Shown in pieces: positions 43,061-51,595 of a DNA stretch of 64,000 bases (the first letter of the stretch is position 1; each line of letters opens with the position of its first letter). Position numbers and translations under genes: made by a program. The notes under the pieces are model-generated. The model worked only from the letters and a program-made list of their open reading frames with translations. It had not been told where the DNA came from and searched no databases. The stretch is from Streptomyces griseochromogenes (GTDB lineage: Bacteria; Actinomycetota; Actinomycetes; Streptomycetales; Streptomycetaceae), in the NCBI RefSeq assembly GCF_001542625.1, contig NZ_CP016279.1, forward strand, positions 682,001 to 746,000. The letters are read 5' to 3'.

Positions 43061-43468
43061 ATGAGCGGTTCCATCGAACAGGGCATCAGTCAGACGCACG
43101 GGAACACGCACATACTCCATTTCCTGGTGAGGCTCCCGCGGCCCATGGAGCAGGTCTGGACGGCGGTGGCCACCCCCGAGGGGCTCGGGTCCTGGTTCAC
43201 CGCCGCCGACGTCCTGGAGCCCCGGCTCGACGGCATCGTCGCCCTGCGTGACCTGGGTACGGGGCGGGTCACCGCGTGGGACGTGGACCGTGTCGCCGAG
43301 TACACCGTGGGACACGGTGGCCGGATCCGGTTCCATCTGGAGCGGGCCGGGGGCGAGGGATGCGTGCTGCGCTTCACCCATGAGTTCCAGGGCGAGGGGG
43401 AGTCCGAGGCCGGCTGGCGGGCCCGCTTCGAACGTCTGATCGAGAATCTCAGGCCCTCCCCGGCCTAG
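43061..43468 (+). CDS. SRPBCC (AHSA1-like) family protein
   Basis: 135 residues. START-like helix-grip fold: LVRLPRPMEQVWTAVATPEGLGSWFTA at the N-terminus, beta strands through GRIRFHLERAGGEGCVLRFTHEF and a C-terminal helix GWRARFERLIENL. Small cytoplasmic ligand-binding or chaperone-related protein of unknown role. Its stop shares bases with the stop of the convergent gene (43465-43468). Confidence 0.85.
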   Translation: MSGSIEQGISQTHGNTHILHFLVRLPRPMEQVWTAVATPEGLGSWFTAADVLEPRLDGIVALRDLGTGRVTAWDVDRVAEYTVGHGGRIRFHLERAGGEGCVLRFTHEFQGEGESEAGWRARFERLIENLRPSPA

Positions 43469-45012
43469 GACGGCGGCAGGCACTGCTTCGCCGGCGGCTT
43501 CCCCTCCGGCCAGGCGATCTTCACGAACCGCGAGCTGCCCTCGGGGGTCAGCTCCACGATCGGCACGGCTTTGTCGTACGGGTTGCCGTGCATGTCCAGG
43601 CAGATCCAGCCGCTCGCCCCGCTCACCCGCAAGGAGCCCTTGACCTGCGGCCACTGCAGACCGACGTCCGTGAGGGCCGGGAAGCTCCGCCCGTCCGGCA
43701 CCGCCTCGCGAATGCCGTGCACCGCCAGCTGCAGCGCGTCGTAGCCGATGATCAGCTGGCCGTCGTCCAGGGCGGCGGACCCGATCGGCCCGGCGGGCCC
43801 CCGCCCGGCGGTGGTCAGCAGCTGTCGCAGCACCCCGAAGTCCGCCGCCGAGCCGCCCGTCCTCGCCGGGTCCTTCGTCCAGGCGTCCGGGTGGGCGAGG
43901 GAGGTGTAGCGCACGGAGAGACGGTGGCGCAGGGCGGCGCGGTCCAGATCGCTCTCGTGCGTCAGATACGAGGCCTCGTCGCCGGTCAGCACGGTGAACG
44001 ACCGGTCCTGGCAGCCGCGCCCGCCCAGCGCGTTGATGAACTGCCGCAGCTGCGTGTGCCGCCCCGCGAACAGGATCGTGTCCGTCTCCCGGGAGGTGTC
44101 GCACACCAGATGCGTGATCTGCCGGAAGGTGTTCGCGGTGGTCCCCTCCTCGCTGCGGTCCGCGGGCGGCGTGAACGGCTGCGGCTCGTACGGCGAGCCC
44201 TTGATCAGCGCCGCGAACGACTCCTGCAGCGTCCGTGTGTAGGGGTCGCCCGGCTTGTCGTACACCAGCAGCGCCTTGCCCGCGGTGACCTTGGCGAACG
44301 AGGCCAGCGCGCGGGCCTCGTCGGTGTTGGTCGGCGAGACCCGGGCGAGCCCCGGGTAAGGGTCCTTGCCGCCCTGCCCGTTGGCCAGGTCGTCGGCGGT
44401 GATCGAGGAGCCGACCACCGGGATCCCGCGCCCGGTCAGGGCCTTGACGGCCTTCTTGTTGTTGTCGGTGCTCTGCCCGATGCCCGCCACGGCCCGCAGC
44501 CGGTCCGCGCTCTTCGTCATCCGCTCCAGCTGGTCCACGGCCCGCTGCCAGTGGTCCCCGGTCGCGCCCGGGTTGGCGAGCACCAGCCGGATCGCGGGCT
44601 CCTGCCCGTTGGAGTCGTGGTTGGCCTGGTACTGCGCCAGATAGGCGCCCTGCAACTGGTGCTGGATGTCGTTCAGGTTGGTCGGCGAGGCGGAGCTGTA
44701 GGGGAGCATCAGCGCCACCGACACGTAACTGCCCGGCTTGAGCCGGTCGTTCTCCCGCGCGATCGCCCGCACGACGTCCCGCAGCTGGGTGTGTCCGAAG
44801 TCGTACGCGCCCGTCGCCACGCCCACGCACTCGGCGCTGCCCTCGGGCCGCGACACCCCGGGCGCGCAGGAGCGGTCCTCGTGCGCGAGTGCCCGCACCG
44901 CGAACACCAGCCCCGTCACCAGGGCCGCCGTGACCAGCAGGGCCAGATAGCGGCGCAGCGGGATCTCCCACACGCTCTCGCGTATCCATGTGCCCACGTC
45001 TGTGCGCGCCAT
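43465..45012 (-). CDS. Membrane-anchored periplasmic-binding-fold (type I) protein
   Basis: 515 residues. One N-terminal membrane segment (YLALLVTAALVTGLVFAVRAL, about 22-42) holds a large outside domain of the branched-chain amino-acid/ANP-receptor type: VALMLPYSSASPTNLNDIQH, QLERMTKSADRLRAVAGIGQ, GIPVVGSSITADDL and LIIGYDALQLAVHGIREAV. It is not a lipoprotein and no permease is nearby, so it is more likely a sensor or receptor than a transport component. The ATG overlaps the upstream ATPase stop (TGATG), implying a joint function. Confidence 0.75.
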   Translation of the reverse strand: MARTDVGTWIRESVWEIPLRRYLALLVTAALVTGLVFAVRALAHEDRSCAPGVSRPEGSAECVGVATGAYDFGHTQLRDVVRAIARENDRLKPGSYVSVALMLPYSSASPTNLNDIQHQLQGAYLAQYQANHDSNGQEPAIRLVLANPGATGDHWQRAVDQLERMTKSADRLRAVAGIGQSTDNNKKAVKALTGRGIPVVGSSITADDLANGQGGKDPYPGLARVSPTNTDEARALASFAKVTAGKALLVYDKPGDPYTRTLQESFAALIKGSPYEPQPFTPPADRSEEGTTANTFRQITHLVCDTSRETDTILFAGRHTQLRQFINALGGRGCQDRSFTVLTGDEASYLTHESDLDRAALRHRLSVRYTSLAHPDAWTKDPARTGGSAADFGVLRQLLTTAGRGPAGPIGSAALDDGQLIIGYDALQLAVHGIREAVPDGRSFPALTDVGLQWPQVKGSLRVSGASGWICLDMHGNPYDKAVPIVELTPEGSSRFVKIAWPEGKPPAKQCLPPS

Positions 45013-47123
45013 CACGCCTCCCCGCTCCGGTCGTCCGGGCCGTCGTCCGTGTCGTCGGGGTCGCCGGGGTCGGCAGGGTCCCCGAGGGGGTGCCCCGCCA
45101 GCGCCGCCGCCGGCCAGTCCCTCGACGCCCGCCACAGCAGCGCGTTGCCCGCCGGCCGCAGGTTGGACAGCTGCTCCAGCTCGAAGCGGAGCCGCTGGCA
45201 CACCGTCGGATCGGGCAGCACCAGCGGGTCGGTCAGCTGCCACACCGCCTGCAGCAACCGCCGTATGCGCAGGTGCAGTACGGCGTCCACGTCGTCCGGC
45301 ACCCGGTGACCCGCGTCCGTGCGGCCGAGCGCGACCGCGGCCCGCCGGTCGCCGTGGCCGGTGAAGTCGCGGCCCTCGGCGTCGTGCGCGTGGAAGTACG
45401 GCGCGGACGCGACGAAGCGCAGGGTGCGCAGCCAGGTGCGGGTGTCCAGGGTGGGGAAGGTGTCGCGCAGGTGGGCGACCGCCGGCTCCGTGACGCCGAG
45501 GGCGAGTTCGTGATGGAGCCGGAAGCGGGCGTGCCCGGGGTCCGGGTAGTGCGCGATCAGCGTCTCGTGCGCGGTACGCCAGAACGCGTGGTCGGCGTCC
45601 AGCAGATGCAGCCTGAGCAGCAGCAGGGTGCGGACGAAGGGATCGCCGACGAACCGGCCCGGCACCGTCGGCAGCCCCTCCTCGGCCAGCCGGGTCTGCA
45701 GGGCCCGTACGTCCGCCGGTCCGAAGGTGTCCGGCAGCAGGGCCCGGGCCAGCGCGCAGGCCGAGTCGTGGTCGTGGGCGGCGGCCAGCACGGTCAGCTC
45801 GTCCAGGTGCTCGGCGGGCACCAGCCGGTCCAGCAGCGCCTGGTAGGCGGGCACCGCGGGCTCGTCCTCGCCGGGCCGTACGCCGGCGGTGAGCAGCTCG
45901 CCCAGCGAGGCGGATCCGGGCAGGTTCTGCGCGGCGGACTCGGCGAGCAGGGCGATGCCCAGCGGGTTGCCGGCCGTCAACCGGTGGGTGGCATGAGGCA
46001 GTTGGGGCGGGACCGGGGTGTCGCCGCAGACGGCGCCGACGATGTGCAGGGTGTCGTCCGGGCTCAGCGCGGGCAGCGCCACGAGCAGCGCCCGTGAGGA
46101 GGGCGCCGCGTCCGGGGTCCAGTCGCCGCGCCGGGCCACCTCGGGCAGCTCCCGCCGGATGGCGCCCGGCAGCTCCTCGCGGCCCTCGCCGCGCCGGGCC
46201 GCGATGAACGCCACCTGGTCCGCGACGCCCTCGGCACGGTCGCGCAGCACGGCGTCGACGAACCCGGGACCGGGCGCGGACTGGGTGTTGTCGATCAGCA
46301 CCAGCGGCCGGCCGAGGCGCCGCATGCGCGGCAGCACCCCCGCGTACGCCTCCGTCAGATCGGCCAGCAGCGCCCGCACCAGATACCGCTCCGCGTGCTC
46401 GCGGGAGGTGCCGCCCGCCCGGAAGTGGCCGGACAGCAGAATGAGCCCGCGCTGGGCGTGCCCGCCCGCGTTCGGGTACGTCCGGTACCACACGGACGCC
46501 TTCTGGTGCCGGCGGCTGGTGAAGCCCTCGGCGACCGACTCCAGGGTCGCCTCGATCGCGCCCGACACCAGCGGCCCGGTGCCGGTGGCCGCGGCCACCA
46601 CCTTCGCGGCCACCCTTCCGGCCCAGCGCCCGGCGAACCCGCTGATCCACGAGCCGCTCTCGTTCAGCAGCAGGATCCGCTCGACCTCCCTGCGGATCCG
46701 CTCCGAGTCGGCGTCGCCCCAGCCGCCCGCGGCCACCGCCACCAGGCCCGACATCAGCCGGGGAAAGGTGATCCGCCCGGCGCCCGTCACCGGCTCCGCC
46801 AGCTGCTCGGCGATCACCAGCAGCGCCTGCGCCACCGGCGACCAGGACTCGGCGGGCCGGCCCTCGGGCGGCCCCGCGAACTGCTCCTCCGCGCAGTCGA
46901 TCAGCGCGACCGGCGTATGCCCTTGGTAGGCGTCCCGCAACTCCGTGAGCACCGCGCTCTTGCCCAGACCGCGGGCGCCCGTGAGCACCACGAAGGGCGG
47001 CTCGCCCGGGTGCTCGAACGGATGACTGCGATGCTGATGGGGCCGCAGGCCCACGAGGCGCGGCGCGAGACCGGCCGGATCGACGTCGAACAGCGCTGCG
47101 CGCCCGTGCAAGCGTCTGTGCAC
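45012..47123 (-). CDS. P-loop ATPase, STAND/AAA-like
   Basis: 703 residues from a GTG with GGGGGAG five bases upstream. Walker A is VVLTGARGLGKSAVLTEL (K55); a Walker B-like RPLVLIDNTQSAPGPGFVD follows near 270, then a sensor-rich ATPase core (HRLTAGNPLGIALLAESAA) and a helical second half (LFELE/LRLHLLDADHAFW type repeats). No membrane segment. This is the make-up of signal-transducing NTPases rather than an ABC transporter. Coupled to the membrane-anchored binding protein by TGATG; together they look like a receptor and its intracellular NTPase. Confidence 0.7.
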   Translation of the reverse strand: MHRRLHGRAALFDVDPAGLAPRLVGLRPHQHRSHPFEHPGEPPFVVLTGARGLGKSAVLTELRDAYQGHTPVALIDCAEEQFAGPPEGRPAESWSPVAQALLVIAEQLAEPVTGAGRITFPRLMSGLVAVAAGGWGDADSERIRREVERILLLNESGSWISGFAGRWAGRVAAKVVAAATGTGPLVSGAIEATLESVAEGFTSRRHQKASVWYRTYPNAGGHAQRGLILLSGHFRAGGTSREHAERYLVRALLADLTEAYAGVLPRMRRLGRPLVLIDNTQSAPGPGFVDAVLRDRAEGVADQVAFIAARRGEGREELPGAIRRELPEVARRGDWTPDAAPSSRALLVALPALSPDDTLHIVGAVCGDTPVPPQLPHATHRLTAGNPLGIALLAESAAQNLPGSASLGELLTAGVRPGEDEPAVPAYQALLDRLVPAEHLDELTVLAAAHDHDSACALARALLPDTFGPADVRALQTRLAEEGLPTVPGRFVGDPFVRTLLLLRLHLLDADHAFWRTAHETLIAHYPDPGHARFRLHHELALGVTEPAVAHLRDTFPTLDTRTWLRTLRFVASAPYFHAHDAEGRDFTGHGDRRAAVALGRTDAGHRVPDDVDAVLHLRIRRLLQAVWQLTDPLVLPDPTVCQRLRFELEQLSNLRPAGNALLWRASRDWPAAALAGHPLGDPADPGDPDDTDDGPDDRSGEA

Positions 47124-47213
47124 CGCATCTCCCCCTCAACAGCAGTGTAAGAAGGGGAAGTTGCCCCGGACCAGAGTCAGTGATGTCCGTTGGATTACGA
47201 AAGTGACCAGTGA

Positions 47214-48191
47214 TCAGCCGACGGTGATGGAATCGAGCTTCTCCCGCAGGTAGACGTGCGAGTCGACCGGCGGGTACGCCACCCGGCCCACCGGCGCCGG
47301 CACGGACCGGACCACTGTGCCCGGGGTGCACTCGCCGAAGTAGACGAGGGACATCAGCTCCTCGGCGGGCGCGTCGCAGGGCGGCGGCAGTACCCGGTGC
47401 CGCCCCGACCGCCACCGGTCCCCCGTCCAACGGGCCATCAGATCACCGATGTTGACGGTGAACGCGGCCGGATCATAAGGCGCGTCCTCCCAGCCGGCAC
47501 CTCCGTCCGCCGGATCCGTGTACACCTGCAGGCCGCCCTTGCCCGCCTGCCGGTCCAGGATGGTGACGGTCCCGAAGTCGGTGTGCGGGCCGATCCGGAA
47601 CTGCCCGGGTTCGGGCTCGCCGACGACCTCGGTCCCCGGATACCAGTTGATGTTGAACCCGTACGTCGGATGGTCCATGTGCCGGGAGAAGAAGTCGGGT
47701 TCGAGGCCGAGGGCGTACCCCAGCAGCGTCAGCAGTTCCTTCTCCAGATCGGCCATCCTCGCCAGGTACTCCTCGCACAGCGGCCGTAGTCCGGGGACCT
47801 CCGCCGGCCACACATTGGGCCCGTACCACTCGGCGTTGACGACCGGATCGTCGAAGGGCTCGTGCGTGGCGAAGGTCAGCGACTCCTTCAGGTCGGGCGG
47901 AGTCTCGGTGCCCTCCGCGTACCCGTTGGCCTCGGCCCCCGGCCCCAGCCACCCGCGCCCGCCGACCCTGGCCGCATACGGCCGCTTCACCTCCTGTGGC
48001 AGCAGGAAGAAGTCCCGGGCGACGGTACGGATCCGCGCGCGCAGGCCGGGGTCGACGCCGTGCCCGGTGACGAGCAGGAAGCCGGCGGTCCTGAGGGCCT
48101 GGTCGACGGTGCGGGCGACGGCGGCGCGGGCCTCGGAGCCGCCGTCCAGCCAGGGCCGCAGATCGATGGTCGGAATGCGCGTACTACTCAC
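47214..48191 (-). CDS. 2-oxoglutarate/Fe(II) oxygenase, isopenicillin N synthase-like
   Basis: 325 residues from a GTG. N-terminal DIOX_N part (IPTIDLRPWLDG, TAGFLLVTGHGVD) and a jelly-roll core with the iron triad H203, D205 (IGPHTDFGTVTIL) and H265 (WRSGRHRVLPP). The RxS motif that usually binds 2-oxoglutarate appears as LMS, so co-substrate use may differ, as in isopenicillin N synthase relatives. Overlaps the deaminase gene by 8 bases; the two may act on one pathway. Confidence 0.87.
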   Translation of the reverse strand: MSSTRIPTIDLRPWLDGGSEARAAVARTVDQALRTAGFLLVTGHGVDPGLRARIRTVARDFFLLPQEVKRPYAARVGGRGWLGPGAEANGYAEGTETPPDLKESLTFATHEPFDDPVVNAEWYGPNVWPAEVPGLRPLCEEYLARMADLEKELLTLLGYALGLEPDFFSRHMDHPTYGFNINWYPGTEVVGEPEPGQFRIGPHTDFGTVTILDRQAGKGGLQVYTDPADGGAGWEDAPYDPAAFTVNIGDLMARWTGDRWRSGRHRVLPPPCDAPAEELMSLVYFGECTPGTVVRSVPAPVGRVAYPPVDSHVYLREKLDSITVG

Positions 48192-48633
48192 CGATGTCCT
48201 CGTTCCACAGAGCCGGGTTGTCGCGGATGAAGGCGCGCATCAGGCCGGCGCACCCGGGGTCGTCGAGGAGCACGATCTCCACGCCGTGCGCGGCGAGCCA
48301 GTCCTGTCCGCCGCGGAAGGTGACCGCCTCGCCGATCACCACCCGGGAGATCCCGAACTGACGGACCAGGCCGCTGCAGTACCAGCAGGGGGACAGGGTG
48401 GTCACCATGGTCGTGCCGCGGTAGGTGCGCCGCCGTCCCGCCGCGCGGAACGCGGCGGTCTCCGCGTGCAGGGAGGGGTCCCCGTCCTGGACACGGCGGT
48501 TGCGGCCGCGGCCCAGCAGGGTGCCGTCGGCGCCGTAGAGGGCGGCGCCGATCGGGATGCCGCCCTCGGCGAGTCCGGTACGGGCCTCGGCGACGGCGGT
48601 GGCGAGCCAGGCGCGGGCCAGTGCCTGATCCAT
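48184..48633 (-). CDS. Nucleoside/cytosine deaminase family protein
   Basis: 149 residues. Zinc deaminase signature is complete: H56-A-E58 in SLHAETAAFRAAG and C83xxC86 in LSPCWYCSGL. Length and the FxxRDNPALWNEDIGE end fit the cytosine deaminase/guanine deaminase-like group of small CDA-fold enzymes. First gene of a two-gene unit with the oxygenase gene, whose start lies inside this coding end. Confidence 0.88.
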   Translation of the reverse strand: MDQALARAWLATAVAEARTGLAEGGIPIGAALYGADGTLLGRGRNRRVQDGDPSLHAETAAFRAAGRRRTYRGTTMVTTLSPCWYCSGLVRQFGISRVVIGEAVTFRGGQDWLAAHGVEIVLLDDPGCAGLMRAFIRDNPALWNEDIGE

Positions 48634-48745
48634 ACCCTCACTGTCCCCCGGCGAGGGCCCCGCGGCAACGTGCCGCGCCCCCGAACGGGGGTGCGACACG
48701 CGTCTGTACCCTGGCCCGATCACATCACGCGGGAGGGAAACGCCC

Positions 48746-49555
48746 ATGGTCGCTGCCCCGGTTCTGGAGGAGCTGCGGGAGGTCTGCCAGCCGTACGCCA
48801 AGCTGGCGAGCCGCAACGGGGAGCACTGGGCGGGCCGGCTGTACATGCGCCGTGTCTCGCTGCGGTTCACCCGGCAGCTGGTGCGCACCGCGGTCACCCC
48901 GGACCAGCTCACCTGGACCATGGTGGTGTGCGGGATCGCCTCCGGCGCGGCCCTGCTGGTCCCCGGCCTCACGGGTGCCGTGCTGGCCGTCGTCCTCATG
49001 CAGCTGTTCCTGCTCTTCGACTGCGTGGACGGCGAAGTCGCCCGCTGGAAGGGGCAGAACAGCGCGACGGGGATCTACGTGGACCGGCTCGGGGCGTATC
49101 TGGCGGACGCGGCGCTGATGGCGGGGATCGGGTTCCGGGCCGCGGAGAACGGGCTCGGCGGCTGGCTCTCGCTCGGTGTCGCCACCGCGCTCGGGGTCGT
49201 CCTGCTGAAGGCCTCGACCGACCTGGTGGACGTGGCCCGGGCCCGGCGCGGGCTCGGCGTCGCCGACGACGAGTCGACCCGGCCGCGCTCGCAGGGCGTG
49301 GCCACGGTGCGGCGGCTGGCGGCCGCCTTCAAGATCCACCGGGTGACCAACGGCATCGAGGCGTCGCTGGTACTGCTCGCGGCGGCCGCCGTCGACACGG
49401 TCACCGGCGGCGTCGACGCGACGCGCTGGGCACTGGTCGCACTGGCCGCGGTCACCTGGCTGATGGTCCCGGCCCACCTGCTGTCGATCCTGTCGTCGTC
49501 GCGGCTGCGCCGGCCGGAACCGCATGGTGGGGGTGATCGCGCCGGGGTAGCGTGA
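48746..49555 (+). CDS. CDP-alcohol phosphatidyltransferase-fold protein
   Basis: 269 residues with several membrane segments and GGAGGG eleven bases before the ATG. The family motif D-xx-DG-xx-AR-x8-G-xxx-D-xxx-D appears as D92, D95, G96, A99, R100, G109 and D113, but position 117, the final aspartate that acts as the catalytic base, is alanine (VDRLGAYLAD). Other members join CDP-alcohols to phospholipid head groups. The missing base raises doubt about ordinary activity. TACCCT near 48707 may be its -10 box. Confidence 0.82.
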   Translation: MVAAPVLEELREVCQPYAKLASRNGEHWAGRLYMRRVSLRFTRQLVRTAVTPDQLTWTMVVCGIASGAALLVPGLTGAVLAVVLMQLFLLFDCVDGEVARWKGQNSATGIYVDRLGAYLADAALMAGIGFRAAENGLGGWLSLGVATALGVVLLKASTDLVDVARARRGLGVADDESTRPRSQGVATVRRLAAAFKIHRVTNGIEASLVLLAAAAVDTVTGGVDATRWALVALAAVTWLMVPAHLLSILSSSRLRRPEPHGGGDRAGVA

Positions 49556-49611
49556 CGCCGTCCTTGACGCTCGATTCGGCATGCAGAGACCACTCTTGAC
49601 GGGGGAGCTCC

Positions 49612-50058
49612 ATGAAGAAGCGCTTGACGGGCAAGTTGGCCGCCGCGGCAGTTCTGGCCCCGGTGCTGGCCTTCGCGGGTACGGGGCAGGCGTTCGCCGC
49701 CGGCCACGCCGTCACCTGGAAGAACAGGAGCAACGGCAAGTACCTCGCGTATTTCAACGGTAAGGTCCGCACCACTTCCGCCACCGGGGCCAGCATGAAG
49801 TGGGACGAGAGCAAGCATTCCGACGGTTCCTACACCATGAAGCACCACCTCACGGGGAAGTGCCTCGACAGCAACAGGAACGGCGCCGTGTACGTGGGTG
49901 CGTGCAACGGCGGCAACTACCAGAAGTGGTACGAGACCCATGACTCCTCGGGCTGGCGGCTGAAGAACAAGGCCACCGGGCGCACCCTCCAGGTGGCGCC
50001 CAGCGGGGCCGTCAACACCGCTTCCGACTCGGGCGCCCCGCGCCAGCGCTGGAGCTGA
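49612..50058 (+). CDS. Secreted ricin-type beta-trefoil lectin
   Basis: 148 residues, GGGGGAG six bases before the ATG. Signal peptide (KLAAAAVLAPVLAFAGTGQ, then AFAAG). The mature part is one beta-trefoil of ricin type: WKNRSNGKYLAYF, GKCLDSNRNGAVYVGACNGGNYQKW (a QxW repeat) and ATGRTLQV ... PRQRWS. Likely binds galactose-like or other glycans outside the cell. A lectin domain of the same kind ends the kinase encoded 2 kb downstream. Confidence 0.83.
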   Translation: MKKRLTGKLAAAAVLAPVLAFAGTGQAFAAGHAVTWKNRSNGKYLAYFNGKVRTTSATGASMKWDESKHSDGSYTMKHHLTGKCLDSNRNGAVYVGACNGGNYQKWYETHDSSGWRLKNKATGRTLQVAPSGAVNTASDSGAPRQRWS

Positions 50059-50074
50059 TCCTCAGCCCGTACCC

Positions 50075-50117
50075 GGGCCGGTACGGCATCCGTTCGACGC
50101 GGACGCGGTACCGGCCC
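50075..50117. terminator. Hairpin between convergent lectin and TetR genes
   Basis: GGGCCGGTAC (50075-50084) and GTACCGGCCC (50108-50117), 10-bp perfect arms; the 23-base loop contains a further TCCG/CGGA pair. 17 bases after the lectin stop, 25 before the TetR stop. Confidence 0.6.
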
Positions 50118-50141
50118 GCCGCTGTGTGTGCGCCACCGGGG

Positions 50142-50744
50142 TCACTTCGGCTCGGCGGCGACCGAACGCCAGATCCTCTCCGGCAGGATCAGCGCCGCCT
50201 CGTCCAGGTCGACGTCGTCGATGCCGGACAGCCAGCGGCGGGAGAGCCCGACGACCGGACCGAGGATCAGCGACTCGATCAACGGCGGCGGCAACGGGGC
50301 GAGTTCACCGGCGGCGACGTACGCCTGGGCCCACTGTGCGAGCGGTGACAGACGGGCCTCCTGGGCGTCGCGCAGCCGCTTGCCGTCGGCCATCCCCTGG
50401 CGGTCCGCGTAGGAGGAGTGCAGCAGCCGTGCGGCGTCCCGGTGCTCCTGGACGAAGGCCAGGTAGGCGCCGACCAGGGCCCGGATGCCGGTGTGGGCGG
50501 TCCGGGTGCCCTGCACGGCCGTGACCAGCTCACCGAGCAGCCGCTCCAGCCAGCGCGTCAGCAGCGCGTTCATCAGGCCGTCGATGCTGCCGAAGTGGTG
50601 GTAGAGGCTGCCCAGGCTCACCCCGCTCGCCTTGGTGACGGCGCTGACCGTCAGCCCCTGGTCGCCCCCCTCCGCGTACACGCGCAGTGCGGCGTCCAGG
50701 AGCTGCTCGACGGTGGCTTCACCCCGCTGCTGTTTGCGACTCAT
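50142..50744 (-). CDS. TetR family transcriptional regulator
   Basis: 200 residues. TetR_N helix-turn-helix about 10-56: LLDAALRVYAEGGDQGLTVS, then SGVSLGSLYHHFGSIDGLMN. The C-terminal ligand domain is all helical. Divergent from the LppU-family gene at 50830; an AT-rich palindrome just upstream of its start (50755-50778) is a likely operator, so it may control itself and the LppU-kinase unit. Confidence 0.9.
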   Translation of the reverse strand: MSRKQQRGEATVEQLLDAALRVYAEGGDQGLTVSAVTKASGVSLGSLYHHFGSIDGLMNALLTRWLERLLGELVTAVQGTRTAHTGIRALVGAYLAFVQEHRDAARLLHSSYADRQGMADGKRLRDAQEARLSPLAQWAQAYVAAGELAPLPPPLIESLILGPVVGLSRRWLSGIDDVDLDEAALILPERIWRSVAAEPK

Positions 50745-50754
50745 TCTGGAATAC

Positions 50755-50778
50755 TTTTCTAGAAAGATCTTTTAGAAC
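50755..50778. promoter_or_regulatory. AT-rich imperfect palindrome, candidate TetR operator
   Basis: TTTTCTAGAAAGATCTTTTAGAAC, centred on AGATCT, 11 bases upstream of the TetR start. It stands out as low-GC DNA in this genome. Arms match at most positions if one base is skipped. Confidence 0.5.
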
Positions 50779-50829
50779 AGTGGCCTGTTGCGCCACACTG
50801 ATGCACATCCTCACACCAGGGAGCCGCCG

Positions 50830-51579
50830 GTGTCGTCGCCCGAGTCGTCCGAGATCCACATTTCGCTCACGCCCCAGCAGGCGGCCTCCGGAACGGTCCT
50901 GAGGCTGCCGTCGGAAACGGGGGTGCCGCCCGTGCGCATCCCGCCCGTCCGCGACGGCGATCTCGTACGGCTGCGGGCCGGCGAGCGTGAGCTGCTGTTA
51001 AGGGTCCACGTCACCGCGTCGGGCACGACCACCGCGGCCCAGGGCGCCCAGAAGCGGGGGATCGCCTGTCTCGGCGTGCTCGGCGTCGCCGTCGTGGTCG
51101 TGCTGCTGGTGGTGCTGACCAACCGGGGCGGCGACGGTTCGTCCGACGACTCCGCGGACGGCTCCTCGTACAGCCCCTCGGCATCTGCGACCACCTACGA
51201 CCCGTACACACGGGATCCGGCCACCGGTGACCCGTACGAGTCCAGCGCCCCCAGCGGTACCGGCGACCCCTACGGGACCGGCGCTCCCTACGGCGGCGTG
51301 AGCGAGGAGCCGAGTCCGTTTACGTCCGGCACCTGCCTCAACGGAACCCTGCCCACCTCCACAACCGCACAGGAGGTCAGCGGCGTCGAGGAGGTCTCCT
51401 GCTCGGCGTCCGACGCGCACTACAAGGTGATCGAGACCATCCCGTTCAGCACGGACATGAGCCGCTGCAACAGCAACCCCCGTACGCAGTACGCCTTTTC
51501 GTACCGCTACACGCTCAACGGCGCGGCCGTGAACGAGTACGTGTACTGCCTCGTGGGCCTAGGCTCGTACGCGCGCTGA
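50830..51579 (+). CDS. LppU/SCO3897-family membrane protein
   Basis: 249 residues from a GTG at 50830 with GGGAG six bases upstream. The first 65 residues (IHISLTPQQAASGTVLRLPS, PPVRDGDLVRLRAGERELLL) recall the substrate-binding domain of DnaJ; one membrane segment follows (LGVLGVAVVVVLLVVLT), then a Ser/Tyr/Pro linker and a C-terminal domain with paired cysteines (GTCLNGTLPT, VSCSASDAHYKVIE, YVYCLVGLG), the LppU/SCO3897 pattern. The kinase gene starts 16 bases downstream, so this may be its partner or substrate. Confidence 0.75.
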   Translation: MSSPESSEIHISLTPQQAASGTVLRLPSETGVPPVRIPPVRDGDLVRLRAGERELLLRVHVTASGTTTAAQGAQKRGIACLGVLGVAVVVVLLVVLTNRGGDGSSDDSADGSSYSPSASATTYDPYTRDPATGDPYESSAPSGTGDPYGTGAPYGGVSEEPSPFTSGTCLNGTLPTSTTAQEVSGVEEVSCSASDAHYKVIETIPFSTDMSRCNSNPRTQYAFSYRYTLNGAAVNEYVYCLVGLGSYAR

Positions 51580-51595
51580 CAACTGGGGGAGAGAG

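Noticed and set aside
43465..47430. A single 1321-codon minus-strand frame spanning the binding protein and ATPase region
   Set aside because: Only its last 515 codons look like protein. The upstream part is the shifted frame of the ATPase gene; the real start is the ATG ending at 45012.
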